Assembly: GCA_030596395.1 (NCBI GenBank) | Contig: JAUVKF010000006.1 | Coordinates: 1 to 64,000, forward strand | Direction: 5' to 3' | From: Chlorobiota bacterium | GTDB lineage: Bacteria > Bacteroidota > Bacteroidia > Bacteroidales > F082 | DNA length: 64,000 bases | Shown: positions 26,530 to 35,624 of the stretch, in pieces | Position numbering within the stretch: position 1 is the stretch's first letter | Layout of the letters: every line of letters begins with the position of its first letter | Position numbers and translations under genes: made by a program | Notes under the pieces: model-generated | The model's database searches: none | The model's input: the letters and a program-made list of their open reading frames with translations, nothing else | Told to the model about the DNA's origin: nothing

Positions 26530-27867
26530 TTAAATAACATCCGTTCCTTTTTTGATCAACCACAATTTGCCCATGTTTTCATAGAATTGTTCAAGTGGTA
26601 GTTTGGTTTCCATAACACTGTTAAAAAAATTATACCTGGAATAATCGTGGTCAATGATCCTGTCTTTTACTTCGTTATAATATACGGTGCCTGGCATCGG
26701 TGTTAATATGGTATACCCGGCATAGGTTACTTTGTGGGAATTTGCATATTCTGAAAGCGCATTAAAATCGTCTTCATCATAATCAGGAGGAACCACATAA
26801 TTTCCTCTCAGCAAAATATCATTGTCATGAAAGACATCAATGGCCTGCTTGATCATTCTGGCTTCCGATTTTTTATTGTAATGCTTCAACTCTTTATCGC
26901 GGAAGGACTCAAAACCTGTGATCACAACCTTCAGCCCTGCTTTAGCCAGTTTTTTAATCAACTCAGGATGCTCAACCGCTGTATCAGCCCTGATGTCCAT
27001 GATGTACATTTTATGGATACCTTCTTCTACGATCCGGTCAAAAAGCCGGTTGATGAACTTGATATTCACAATAGTATTGGCATCCGCAAAGCGGACGATT
27101 TTATAATCAATCAGTTTTAATTCTTCGATAATACTTTCAACATTGCGCTGTAAATATTTCCTGTCGTATTCTTTCCATATGGAACAAAACGTACAACTAT
27201 ACGGGCAACCCAATGAAGTAAACAAGTAGGTGGCTGGTTCGGGGTTATTCCCAACAGCATAAGTGGATCGCCATCGTTCCAGGTGGCTCCTGTCGGGCAT
27301 CAGGAAATGCTTATCGGCAGAATCAAAATAAATTGGAGAAGCCCCGGTTGGTACTAGCTGTTTACCTTTTTTGACAAGAATGCCTTTCACATTTTCCAAC
27401 GGTTTTTTTAATTCCAGGGCATTGATCACATCACGGAAGGTAAACGAGGCCTGTCCGGGACATACGACATCAACAGCTGAATCATTAAAATCCTGAGGGC
27501 AAAGTGTTGTATGCAATCCGCCTGCAACGGTGGTGATGTTCGGATTAAATTTTTTAACAGTTCGTAAAATGTCGAGTGAAAAATACAATTCTGATGTGAT
27601 GGCAGTTACACCAACAACATCCGGCTTTGTTTTTTCCAATAAGTCCATCACCATTTCGCCAGGTTCGGGCGCATCATGAACAAGGTCATATTCACCCTTC
27701 ATGTCAAATACCGTAACATCATGGTTTTTAACGGCTTCGGCTATAGTTAACAATCCCAGGGGTGGTCCGATCAGCTTTTTATGGATAAAGTACTTTGCTT
27801 CTGCCGGGGCAGATTCAAGGATCATGTTCTCAGGCGAACGTGGCGGATTGATTAAAAGTATCTTCAT
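26530..27867 (-). CDS. B12-binding radical SAM enzyme 2
   Basis: A 445-residue protein starting at the ATG at 27867 (MKILLINPPRS); twelve further in-frame codons upstream add no domain. The cobalamin-binding domain spans about residues 1-155 (VVGVTAITS, VAGGLHTTLCPQDF), and the radical SAM Cys triad lies in CPYSCTFC (Cys221, Cys225, Cys228). The C-terminal region has a YTILTPMPGTVYY segment typical of BchE/HpnJ-like class B enzymes. It heads the minus-strand operon with KS, CLF, methyltransferase and ABC exporter, so its reaction is likely to be close to chain assembly. Confidence 0.87.
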   Translation of the reverse strand: MKILLINPPRSPENMILESAPAEAKYFIHKKLIGPPLGLLTIAEAVKNHDVTVFDMKGEYDLVHDAPEPGEMVMDLLEKTKPDVVGVTAITSELYFSLDILRTVKKFNPNITTVAGGLHTTLCPQDFNDSAVDVVCPGQASFTFRDVINALELKKPLENVKGILVKKGKQLVPTGASPIYFDSADKHFLMPDRSHLERWRSTYAVGNNPEPATYLFTSLGCPYSCTFCSIWKEYDRKYLQRNVESIIEELKLIDYKIVRFADANTIVNIKFINRLFDRIVEEGIHKMYIMDIRADTAVEHPELIKKLAKAGLKVVITGFESFRDKELKHYNKKSEARMIKQAIDVFHDNDILLRGNYVVPPDYDEDDFNALSEYANSHKVTYAGYTILTPMPGTVYYNEVKDRIIDHDYSRYNFFNSVMETKLPLEQFYENMGKLWLIKKGTDVI

Positions 27868-27943
27868 CGTTATAGCTGCAAACAAAAATGAGGAAAATAA
27901 CAACGCAATCGAATTTGAAATGCAACTGTTCGCTAAAAGTTAA

Positions 27944-27951
27944 TAATTTTG
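27944..27951 (+). promoter_or_regulatory. Possible -7 promoter element for the HTH gene
   Basis: TAATTTTG matches the Bacteroidota -7 consensus TAnnTTTG, 21 bp before the ATG at 27973. A TTTG at 27914 lies 26 bp upstream, longer than the usual 19-21, so the -33 match is weak. Confidence 0.4.
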
Positions 27952-27972
27952 GAAGCAATAATTTAATTGATC

Positions 27973-28443
27973 ATGAAAGAAAAGGAAGCCCATATTGATT
28001 TTGATCTTCATCCGTTGGTTTTGTATGTTGAGAAAGAGGATGGATCATACGGACGCATCGAATCAGCTTCTTTTTTATCAAGTAATTATCTTGACGATTA
28101 TCTTGAGAAAATAAAAAAATGGGACAGGGAATTAAAGGATAAGCTTGAAAAAGGGGATATCAGTCCTGTTTATTATTATATGATCATGCTGGAATTTGGT
28201 GAAAGTGATCTTGCTTCCCGCGTTGGCATTTCAAAACGCAAACTAAGGAAACATTGTAAAATGGCGGCATTTGAAAAAATTAGCCTGAAATTGTTGAAAC
28301 GCTATGCAGATGTTTTTGACGTTCCGGTGAGTAATATGTTAAACTTCATTGCCATCAACGAAAAAGACCAGAAAAGGCTTAAGATCAGTACAAGGAAATC
28401 AAATAATCCATACATCACAATTTCCAAAATTGAAATACAATAA
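27973..28443 (+). CDS. Helix-turn-helix protein, possible cluster regulator
   Basis: A 156-residue protein. After a charged N-terminal half, residues about 78-125 form an XRE-like helix-turn-helix (LASRVGISKRKLRKHCK followed by ISLKLLKRYADVFDVPVSNML). The TTG two codons upstream is also in frame, but the ATG at 27973 is the normal choice. It is transcribed divergently from the radical SAM/KS operon with only 105 bp between starts and precedes the BtrH-like gene by 37 bp. I infer that it regulates the cluster, but a structural role cannot be excluded. Confidence 0.65.
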   Translation: MKEKEAHIDFDLHPLVLYVEKEDGSYGRIESASFLSSNYLDDYLEKIKKWDRELKDKLEKGDISPVYYYMIMLEFGESDLASRVGISKRKLRKHCKMAAFEKISLKLLKRYADVFDVPVSNMLNFIAINEKDQKRLKISTRKSNNPYITISKIEIQ

Positions 28444-28480
28444 GATTTGTTGAAAGAAATTTGAAGAGACAATTGAAGGA

Positions 28481-29485
28481 ATGAAAGAAATAAAATTTGA
28501 ACATAAAATGGCTGCCCATTGTGAGTCGGGTACAGTTACTGCTTTATTAAACCATGGCGGCCTGGAGATAACAGAACCAATGGTGTTTGGGATAGCCAGC
28601 GGTATTTTTTTCGGTTATTTCGAATCATCCAATTTCTCCTTCCCGATGTTTATTGTCAGGAACAAACCCGGGTCGATGCGCAGAAACATTGCGAAACGGA
28701 TGGGGGTAAAATTTTATAACAAGAGCTTTAAAAAACCGCAACAGGGTATAGACGAACTCGACCGATTATTGGCTGATGGCCATCCGGTAGCCACACAGGT
28801 CGATTTTTATTATATGGAATTCCTGCCCGAATATATACGTGCCCACATCAATGTGCATTTTGTAAACATCGTTGGTAAGAATGAAAAAAATTACCTGGTA
28901 AGCGATGCCTACCACCGTGATAAAGCCGAACTTAGTGTTGAGGTGTTGAACAAAGCCCGTTTTGTAGGCGGTTATATGGCACCAAAGGGGTTTCTATTTT
29001 ATCCATTTCATATTCCTGAAAACATTGATTTCAATAAAGCCATCATCAAGGGCATTAAAAAAGCAGCATTCGACATGACTAAACTCCCTGTACCTTTTGT
29101 CGGGATAAAAGGCATGCGTAAATTTGCTAAAAAGGTAACAGGATGGCCAGAACTGGCACGGGATATCGACCATCTTTCGCATGAGATTATGAAAATAAAT
29201 GTATTGCTCGAAGACCAGGGAACCGGAGGTGCAGGGTTCAGGTTTTTGTATGCAACATTTTTGCAGGAAGCAGCCCAAAAACTAAACGACAGTCAGTTAG
29301 AAGGCATGTCGAAAAGGATGATGGCCATTGGCGACGATTGGCGAAATATTTCTTACTTTGCAGCCAAAATTGGTAAGAACCGCGACCTTGGCAAAGAACG
29401 ACTGAACGAGCTAAGCCAGATGATTTATAACATGGCAGATCAGGAACAGGCGTTCTTCTCGGAACTTTACAAAATGGTTAAATAA
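28481..29485 (+). CDS. BtrH-like acyltransferase (BtrH_N/DUF4872)
   Basis: A 334-residue protein. The N-terminal Cys14 in AHCESGT, HINVHFVNIVG and LVSDAY match the papain-like BtrH N-terminal domain, followed by a helical DUF4872-like C-terminal half. BtrH in butirosin biosynthesis moves an acyl chain from its ACP to an amine. By analogy this enzyme could transfer the completed chain from an ACP to an acceptor such as an amine, sugar or lipid head group. It is followed after 16 bp by an ACP gene, a likely donor. Confidence 0.8.
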   Translation: MKEIKFEHKMAAHCESGTVTALLNHGGLEITEPMVFGIASGIFFGYFESSNFSFPMFIVRNKPGSMRRNIAKRMGVKFYNKSFKKPQQGIDELDRLLADGHPVATQVDFYYMEFLPEYIRAHINVHFVNIVGKNEKNYLVSDAYHRDKAELSVEVLNKARFVGGYMAPKGFLFYPFHIPENIDFNKAIIKGIKKAAFDMTKLPVPFVGIKGMRKFAKKVTGWPELARDIDHLSHEIMKINVLLEDQGTGGAGFRFLYATFLQEAAQKLNDSQLEGMSKRMMAIGDDWRNISYFAAKIGKNRDLGKERLNELSQMIYNMADQEQAFFSELYKMVK

Positions 29486-29501
29486 GAGACAGAACACGAC
29501 T

Positions 29502-29780
29502 GTGGCAGAGAACAACTTAGAACGACTAAAAACAGAAGTCAAAGAGGTAATCATCAAAACCCTCAATATTAATAAAATAAATCCTGAAGATGTTAATGAC
29601 AGTGCACCGCTATTTGCACCCGATAATCCATTTGGTTTGGATTCGGTGGATGCCATCGACATCATAATGACGGTTCAAAAACACTTCAACGTGAGGATAG
29701 CTGACCAGAACCTTGCCAGGGATGTGCTTGAATCGATAGATACACTGGCCGAATTTATTCACAGGGAAAGAAATAATTAA
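29502..29780 (+). CDS. Acyl carrier protein (second of three)
   Basis: A 92-residue ACP starting at a GTG. The phosphopantetheine attachment Ser48 is in FGLDSVDAIDI. It has the long-loop form (SAPLFAPDNPFGLDS) found in aryl-polyene and flexirubin-type ACPs. It follows the BtrH-like gene by 16 bp, so the two are probably co-translated. Confidence 0.88.
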   Translation: MAENNLERLKTEVKEVIIKTLNINKINPEDVNDSAPLFAPDNPFGLDSVDAIDIIMTVQKHFNVRIADQNLARDVLESIDTLAEFIHRERNN

Positions 29781-29847
29781 AACTCTTGGATAGTGTCTGT
29801 CAATAAGCTCAAAAAAATAATTATAAAAATTTCTCCAAGAACATTGT

Positions 29848-29952
29848 TGTCATTTCGAAGTAAGCTTTCCCGCCATATGCGGGATTGCGATGAGAAATCT
29901 CCAGCGAAAGTAGCCTGTTCTCAGGGGATTTCTCCCTCCGGTCGAAATGACA
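29848..29952. repeat. Inverted-repeat intergenic element (TGTCATTTCGA type)
   Basis: The ends TGTCATTTCGA and TCGAAATGACA are perfect inverted repeats. Inside are a second nested pair, AGAAATCTCC and GGGATTTCT, and a CCCGCCATATGCGGG hairpin. It is non-coding and of the REP/MITE type, related in layout to copies at 32973-33240 and 47417-47506. Confidence 0.7.
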
Positions 29953-30004
29953 GTTTTGTTTTTGAGTTCCTCAATTTTCTAAACAGACATTAATCAATTA
30001 CCAG

Positions 30005-31084
30005 ATGAATCACTCATATTTATTAGCGGGTATCTCATCGGGAAAATTATTCAGACTTTTATTCAAAAATGGCTTTTCAATTTATCCTAAATACCTTTTC
30101 CGAATTCTTTTTTTATTGCAGGGATCAATATTTGCATCAATCTTTAACCGGATTGAAAAAATCAGGATGGCAAAAAAGTTGAAAAACTATTCCATTCCTG
30201 ATGACCCAATCTTTATTATAGGGCACTGGAGGACCGGAACAACCTTGCTTCACCAATTGATGGCACTGGATGAAAACCTGGTGACACCCAGCGTGTTTCA
30301 TGTTTCAACACCTGAAAGTTTTTTAATATCAGAAAAGTTTTACCGTCCGGCAATGACGAAAGCAATGAAATCAAAAAGGCCTATGGACAATGTAAAACTC
30401 GGATTTGATGAACCCCAGGAGGAAGAATATGCCTTAATTAAAATGACTGCCGATTCGCCACTTGAAAAACTCATTTTTCCAAAAGGCAAAAAGTATTTTT
30501 TATCGGAATACGCTGATTTTAATCCTGATAATGAAATAAAATGGAAAAGAGCACTTCAGGATTTTTGCTTCAGATTAAGTTTTTCCAAAGGCAAAAGGGT
30601 ATTGCTTAAAAATCCATTTCATTCAATGCGAATACCATTGTTGCTTGAACTTTTCCACAATGCGAAATTCATCCATATTCACCGGCATCCTTATGAAGTT
30701 GTACCTTCAACCATTCATATGTGGAGTGTAGTTGGCAAGGAAAATAAGTTGAAGAGAAAATTTGAAAAGCCAAAAACAGAGGAAGTTGCCATTGTATTCG
30801 ACAGGATGCTGACAAACATCAATGAAAACCTGGCATGTTTGACTGAAAATGCAAAAGTGGAGATGAGTTTTAAAGAACTGGAAAGTGATCCGGTTTCCGC
30901 TTTGCAACATATTTATAACAAGCTGGAATTGAATTATTCGCAGGATTTTGAGGCCAGTGTGAAAGAATGGCTCTCAGAGATGAAATCATACCAGAAAAAC
31001 AAATATGCGCTTTCAGAAACCGAAAAAGAAACGATTAAAAGAATACTCGGAAAGCATTTTATTTACTATAATTACAAGCAATAA
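30005..31084 (+). CDS. Sulfotransferase family protein
   Basis: A 359-residue PAPS-dependent sulfotransferase. The 5'-phosphosulfate loop reads GHWRTGTTLLHQL (residues 73-85) and the 3'-phosphate region reads FIHIHRHPYEVVPS. The hydrophobic N-terminus (about 20-48) may attach it to the membrane. Such enzymes transfer sulfate from PAPS to hydroxyl or amine groups. It is in line with the BtrH/ACP genes and the third radical SAM gene, 15 bp before the latter, so the product may carry a sulfate group. PAPS-supplying genes are not in the window. Confidence 0.87.
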   Translation: MNHSYLLAGISSGKLFRLLFKNGFSIYPKYLFRILFLLQGSIFASIFNRIEKIRMAKKLKNYSIPDDPIFIIGHWRTGTTLLHQLMALDENLVTPSVFHVSTPESFLISEKFYRPAMTKAMKSKRPMDNVKLGFDEPQEEEYALIKMTADSPLEKLIFPKGKKYFLSEYADFNPDNEIKWKRALQDFCFRLSFSKGKRVLLKNPFHSMRIPLLLELFHNAKFIHIHRHPYEVVPSTIHMWSVVGKENKLKRKFEKPKTEEVAIVFDRMLTNINENLACLTENAKVEMSFKELESDPVSALQHIYNKLELNYSQDFEASVKEWLSEMKSYQKNKYALSETEKETIKRILGKHFIYYNYKQ

Positions 31085-31099
31085 AAAGGAAGGATTTTT

Positions 31100-32365
31100 G
31101 TGAAGATTAAATTGATATATCCCAAATGGTCAAAACTGGATGGACAGACAGAATTCAACCTGCCACCACACGGACCACTTGTTTTTGCAGCAGCATTGCC
31201 CGATTATGTGGATGTTGACTTTTGTGATGAAAATGTTCAATCATTCAGTTATGACGATCCTGCAGATTTAGTTTGTATTTCTATGATGCTTACCTCTCAG
31301 ATCAAGCGGGGTTGGGAAATCGCCGGGACATACCGTGAACAAGGGAAACAGGTATTGTTCGGAGGTATTTCCACCATGCTTCATGCTGAAGAAACCATGC
31401 AGCATGCTGATAGCGTTTTTATGGGCGAAGCCGAAGGACATATGGAAGAAGTATTAGACGATTTCTCAAAAGGAAAACTCAAAAAACTCTACAATTTTAT
31501 GAATCAGCAACCGGATACTGAATTGGTTGGCACGGCAAGGCGCGACTTGCTTGAGCGAGAATTGTACTACCACAAAGGCGTTCAAATGGTTGACCTGTTT
31601 CATGCTTCACGTGGGTGTAAATACAATTGTTATCCTTGTGCTGTTTCTTTTCTTGGTGGAAGGCGATTCAGGCCGAGGCCGTTCGACCGCATCGCCGAAG
31701 AGTTGGATACCATCGACAACAACAGGTTGTTTGTAGTCGACAATACACTGGCACAGGACAATGAGTGGACAAAGGAGTTGTTCAGGACGATGATCCCGTT
31801 CAAGAAAAATTGGTGTAGCCATACCATTGCAGATGATCCTGAAGTACTTGATTTGGCAGCACAGGCCGGATCATGGTATGTTTACCAGGCGGTATTTGAT
31901 ACTTCCGATTACATTAAGGAAAGGGTTAAAAAATACCATGATCACGGAATTAGTGTGGAAGGAACCATCCTTTTGGGGATGGACAATCAGACCGAAGATG
32001 ACATCAAACGGCTGCTAGATTTTATAGGAGAGATTAACCTCGATCTTGCAGAGTTTACTGTATTGACGCCTTTCCCAGAAACAAAAGCATATGACGATAT
32101 GTTAAAAGAAGGCCGGATTTTCGATCACGACTGGAACCACTACACAGCCGACACTGTAGTATTCAAACCTAGGCATATGTCGCCCGACCGATTACAGGAA
32201 TTGTATCTCCAGGCATGGGATAGTTTTTATGCTAGCGAAAGTCAGGAGCAGAAAATGTTCAGGATGATGATGAAAGTGGTTGAACGGGAAATGGAAGACG
32301 GTACCTACCGTAAACCCCGAAAAGACCTGATAGAATCCAGTTTTGGAAAGATTGTAGACCGTTAA
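31100..32365 (+). CDS. B12-binding radical SAM enzyme 3
   Basis: A 421-residue protein starting at a GTG with AAGGAAGGA ahead of it. The cobalamin domain is at about residues 1-125 (VLFGGISTMLHAEE and FMGEAEGH), and the radical SAM Cys triad is CKYNCYPC (Cys173, Cys177, Cys180). The C-terminal ...HMSPDRLQELYLQAW...FY pattern is common to class B lipid and hopanoid-modifying members. It is distinct in length and motifs from the other two, which argues for three separate reactions. It ends the plus-strand run. Confidence 0.87.
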   Translation: MKIKLIYPKWSKLDGQTEFNLPPHGPLVFAAALPDYVDVDFCDENVQSFSYDDPADLVCISMMLTSQIKRGWEIAGTYREQGKQVLFGGISTMLHAEETMQHADSVFMGEAEGHMEEVLDDFSKGKLKKLYNFMNQQPDTELVGTARRDLLERELYYHKGVQMVDLFHASRGCKYNCYPCAVSFLGGRRFRPRPFDRIAEELDTIDNNRLFVVDNTLAQDNEWTKELFRTMIPFKKNWCSHTIADDPEVLDLAAQAGSWYVYQAVFDTSDYIKERVKKYHDHGISVEGTILLGMDNQTEDDIKRLLDFIGEINLDLAEFTVLTPFPETKAYDDMLKEGRIFDHDWNHYTADTVVFKPRHMSPDRLQELYLQAWDSFYASESQEQKMFRMMMKVVEREMEDGTYRKPRKDLIESSFGKIVDR

Positions 32366-32379
32366 TTGGTGCCATTAAA

Positions 32380-32541
32380 AAAGTCCCAAAGGGACGAGAT
32401 ATTATTAGCCCCGAATGAAATTCGGGGACATGAATGAATGAAAAATAAAAGCCCTGTAGGGACGAAATATTACAACCCGGAATGAAATTCCGGGTTGTAA
32501 AATGAAAAAAGATTAAGCGAAGCCCTGTAAGGGCGACATAA
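32380..32541. repeat. Array of short palindromic intergenic repeats
   Basis: Between two genes lie GTCCCAAAGGGAC, CCCCGAATGAAATTCGGGG, GCCCTGTAGGGAC, CCCGGAATGAAATTCCGGG and GCCCTGTAAGGGC in a row. Each is a small hairpin. Spacing is irregular, so this is not a CRISPR array. Confidence 0.7.
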
Positions 32542-32561
32542 TGGAATCTTTGAATTAGGTC

Positions 32562-32933
32562 ATGGAATCACCAGACAAATACATCGAACAACAGTATCAT
32601 TTCAAAGGTAAATGGGATGTGCCAAGTGTTTGTGGCTTGAAAATAATCGAAAATCAGGACAATACCATTGTCATTGCAACAAACCTGTACAAGATTAATC
32701 CGGGAACATCAATCTCACGTTGGTCGGCACAATTGGCTACAACAATTTGTCATAATTTTGATATAGAATTTGATCATTTGATATTTATCGAAAGAAACCC
32801 TGACAGCAAATCCAAACTGGATTTTTATAAAGAGACTTTTGATATTGTTAAGTTCAGTCTGGATACTGATCAGCTTACCAATCCTGTTTGGAAACGTGTG
32901 AGTAAGGAAGCGGTAGATGAGATGATGCGTTAA
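32562..32933 (+). CDS. Hypothetical protein
   Basis: A 123-residue soluble protein without signal peptide or recognisable motif. It has alternating beta and alpha segments (TIVIATNLYKINPGTSI). It stands alone between two repeat-rich gaps and is probably not part of the biosynthetic pathway. Confidence 0.55.
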   Translation: MESPDKYIEQQYHFKGKWDVPSVCGLKIIENQDNTIVIATNLYKINPGTSISRWSAQLATTICHNFDIEFDHLIFIERNPDSKSKLDFYKETFDIVKFSLDTDQLTNPVWKRVSKEAVDEMMR

Positions 32934-32972
32934 AGGGCAATTGCTAACTTTGCTATTAAATAACCTACAATT

Positions 32973-33240
32973 TGTCATTCTGAACGACAGTGAAGAATCC
33001 TTTTAAATCACAGATTAAGTTTTATAAAGATCCTTCGTTATCACTCAGGATGACAGATTCTATGTTCCATCTAGATCACTGCCAGTCCGGCAGGCAGGCT
33101 TTGCATACACTCAGTGTGACAAGCAAAAGAAAAGCTGTCATTCTGAATGCCCGCCTGCCGGACGAGCAGGAAGTGAAGCGAAATGAAGAATCTTTGATAG
33201 GTTTTCAAAAAGATCCTTCACTGTCGTTCAGGATGACAAG
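32973..33240. repeat. Two tandem inverted-repeat elements (TGTCATTCTGA type)
   Basis: Unit 1 (32973-33055) begins TGTCATTCTGA and ends TCAGGATGACA; unit 2 (33136-33239) begins TGTCATTCTGAATGC and ends TTCAGGATGACA. Both contain GAAGAATC and the matching GATCCTTC. A GCCTGCCGGA-type palindrome lies between them. A third copy is at 47417-47506. The units happen to be open in frame with the receptor gene that follows but have no protein-like content. Confidence 0.75.
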
Positions 33241-33244
33241 TCCC

Positions 33245-35608
33245 ATGATTTATAAATTTCTTTTATCATTATTTCTGTCATTAGTTTTATTCACTAGCCT
33301 TACTGCCCAGCAAGAATTCACCCAGATCGTCCGCGGGAAAGTAATCGATATGGATTCACGTTTTGGTTTACCCAATGCCAATATTGTCCTAATGAAATCC
33401 AATCCACAAATAGGTACTTCGGCTGATGTAAATGGTCTGTTTATTCTAAAAAATGTACCTGTTGGCAGGCAAAACTTCCAGGTAAGTTATACCGGATACC
33501 AAACAGTAGTTTTAAGCGATCTTTATGTGAGTACCGGAAAAGAGCTCGTTCTGGAAATTGAATTGAAGGAACTTGTCGAAACCATGGGCGAAGTTGAGAT
33601 TGTTGCCGATTTCCGCAAGGATAAACCCATTAATCCCATGGCTGTCGTCAGTGCCCGCTCCTTCTCAATTGAGGAAACCAACAAATATGCAGGCAGTTAC
33701 GGTGATCCGGCAAGGATGGCTGCAAATTATGCCGGAGTTGTTTCATCTCGTGATAACCGGAATGATATTGTGATAAGGGGTAATTCACCCATTGGCCTGC
33801 AATATCGAATCAATGGCGTGGAAGTGACCAACCCCAATCATTTTGGCGCACAGGGAACTACAGGTGGGGCCATTACGATTCTCAATACGAACTTGTTGAC
33901 CAACTCAGATTTCTTTACCGGAGCCTTCCCGGCTGAATATGGCAACGCCCTGTCAGGTGTTTTCGACCTGAATATGCGAACAGGGAATACAGAGGTATAT
34001 GAATTTTGGGGGCAGCTTGGCTGGAACGGCCTGGAGTTCGGGCTGGAAGGCCCGTTTTCAAAAAAATCATCGGCTACTTACCTGGCATCTTACCGCTACT
34101 CAATTACTGATATCTTAGAAAAAATGGGCGTGAAACTGAACGAAAGAGCACGATATCAAGACCTCTCATTCAACCTGAATTTTCCGACACAAAAAGCCGG
34201 CGTTTTCTCAATATTTGGAATTGGAGGAACCAGTGGAATTACTAAAACGGAATCCGATAAAAGCCAGGATGATTGGACTTTTGCTACGCATGGCGAAGAC
34301 CTACGCTCGAAAAGTGCAATGGGTACATTAGGCCTTTCTCACAATTACTTTTTCAATGCTAGCACAAGTATCCAGACAAGACTTTCTGTGGTTGGAAGCA
34401 TGGTTGAAACCCGGATTGATACATTTAGTGTCATCAACCAAACACCATTTACAAGAAATGGTGAACGCTCATCAGAAGTAAAATATGGAGTCTCTACACA
34501 ATTGACCAAAAAATTCAATGCTGCTAATGTAATTGATGTGGGTGCAAGTTGGGAAATGTACGATGTTGATTATGCTGACAGTATCTATTTTCATCATGAT
34601 TACAAGCATCAAACCGGTATCCGAACTCAATTTTCTTTGGTACAAGCCTTTGCCCAGTGGCAGTACCAGATCAGCAATAGTTTTTCGAGTTACCTTGGAT
34701 TGCATTACCAGTATTTTACACTCAATGACAGCCAACTTCTTGAACCCCGTGCCGGACTTAAATGGCAAGTCAATCCACGAAACACTTTGAGTTTTGGTGT
34801 TGGATTGCATAGCCAGACACAGGCAAGGGTGATGTATTTTGTGCAAACACCATTAACGGATGATGACTATGCGTTGACCAACGAACAAATGGGTTTCTCT
34901 AAGAGCCTGCAATTTGTTTTGGGTTACGATCACCTGTTTGCGGAAGTATTCAGGATAAAGGCAGAAACCTATTATCAGTATTTGTATGATATACCGGTAA
35001 AAGAAAGCATTCCTCAATACTCCATTTTAAATGAAGGAACTGAATTTTTTCTCGACCGCATGGACAGCCTGGTAAACCTGGGTTCAGGACTCAATTATGG
35101 TATTGAATTAACACTGGAAAAGTTCATGAGCCGGAACTACTTTTTCCTGGTCACCGCATCCTTATTTGAATCAAAATACAAAGGATATGATGGCATCGAC
35201 CGAAACACATCATTCAACAGCAATTACATCATCAATGCAGTTGGAGGTTATGAATTGCCTTTCGGTAAAAAGAAAAACCGGGCTTTGATTCTCGGATTAC
35301 GTGTAAGCTGGGCCGGTGGACGGCCTTATTTGCCGTTCGATCAGCAAGCCACTGTTGATGCCGGGAATGTGATATTTGACTGGGAAAATGCTTATGTGCC
35401 GAGGCACGATGATTATTTCCGAACCAGTTTTCGTGTAGGCTTACGCAGAAATGAAAGGAAATTCAATGTTGCTTTCCTCTTTGATATACAATACCGCGCC
35501 AATTACACTTACATTTATATGTACCGCATTGATGTAACAAATGGTGAAATTGTAAAAGATTTTAGAATGGGTTGGTTTCCCAACTCAACGGTGAGGTTTC
35601 AGTTTTAA
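33245..35608 (+). CDS. TonB-dependent receptor with CarboxypepD_reg-like domain
   Basis: A 787-residue outer-membrane receptor. The open frame extends to 32990, but that part is translated repeat; the true start is the ATG at 33245, which gives a signal peptide ending LTA/QQ. The beta-sandwich domain (VRGKVIDMDSRFGLPNANIV) is followed by a plug (IVIRGNSPIGLQYRINGVEV) and a 22-strand-type barrel ending in ...VRFQF. It should transport or bind an unknown ligand at the surface. It lies inside the cluster region but with its own repeats around it. Confidence 0.85.
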   Translation: MIYKFLLSLFLSLVLFTSLTAQQEFTQIVRGKVIDMDSRFGLPNANIVLMKSNPQIGTSADVNGLFILKNVPVGRQNFQVSYTGYQTVVLSDLYVSTGKELVLEIELKELVETMGEVEIVADFRKDKPINPMAVVSARSFSIEETNKYAGSYGDPARMAANYAGVVSSRDNRNDIVIRGNSPIGLQYRINGVEVTNPNHFGAQGTTGGAITILNTNLLTNSDFFTGAFPAEYGNALSGVFDLNMRTGNTEVYEFWGQLGWNGLEFGLEGPFSKKSSATYLASYRYSITDILEKMGVKLNERARYQDLSFNLNFPTQKAGVFSIFGIGGTSGITKTESDKSQDDWTFATHGEDLRSKSAMGTLGLSHNYFFNASTSIQTRLSVVGSMVETRIDTFSVINQTPFTRNGERSSEVKYGVSTQLTKKFNAANVIDVGASWEMYDVDYADSIYFHHDYKHQTGIRTQFSLVQAFAQWQYQISNSFSSYLGLHYQYFTLNDSQLLEPRAGLKWQVNPRNTLSFGVGLHSQTQARVMYFVQTPLTDDDYALTNEQMGFSKSLQFVLGYDHLFAEVFRIKAETYYQYLYDIPVKESIPQYSILNEGTEFFLDRMDSLVNLGSGLNYGIELTLEKFMSRNYFFLVTASLFESKYKGYDGIDRNTSFNSNYIINAVGGYELPFGKKKNRALILGLRVSWAGGRPYLPFDQQATVDAGNVIFDWENAYVPRHDDYFRTSFRVGLRRNERKFNVAFLFDIQYRANYTYIYMYRIDVTNGEIVKDFRMGWFPNSTVRFQF

Positions 35609-35624
35609 CTCGCGCTTATTGCAC

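Noticed and set aside
32380-32541. CRISPR-like array of CCCGAATGAAATTCGGG repeats
   Set aside because: The units are different short hairpins, not a constant repeat with unique spacers.
32990-33244. N-terminal extension of the receptor gene
   Set aside because: It translates repeat DNA and would bury the signal peptide that begins at 33245.
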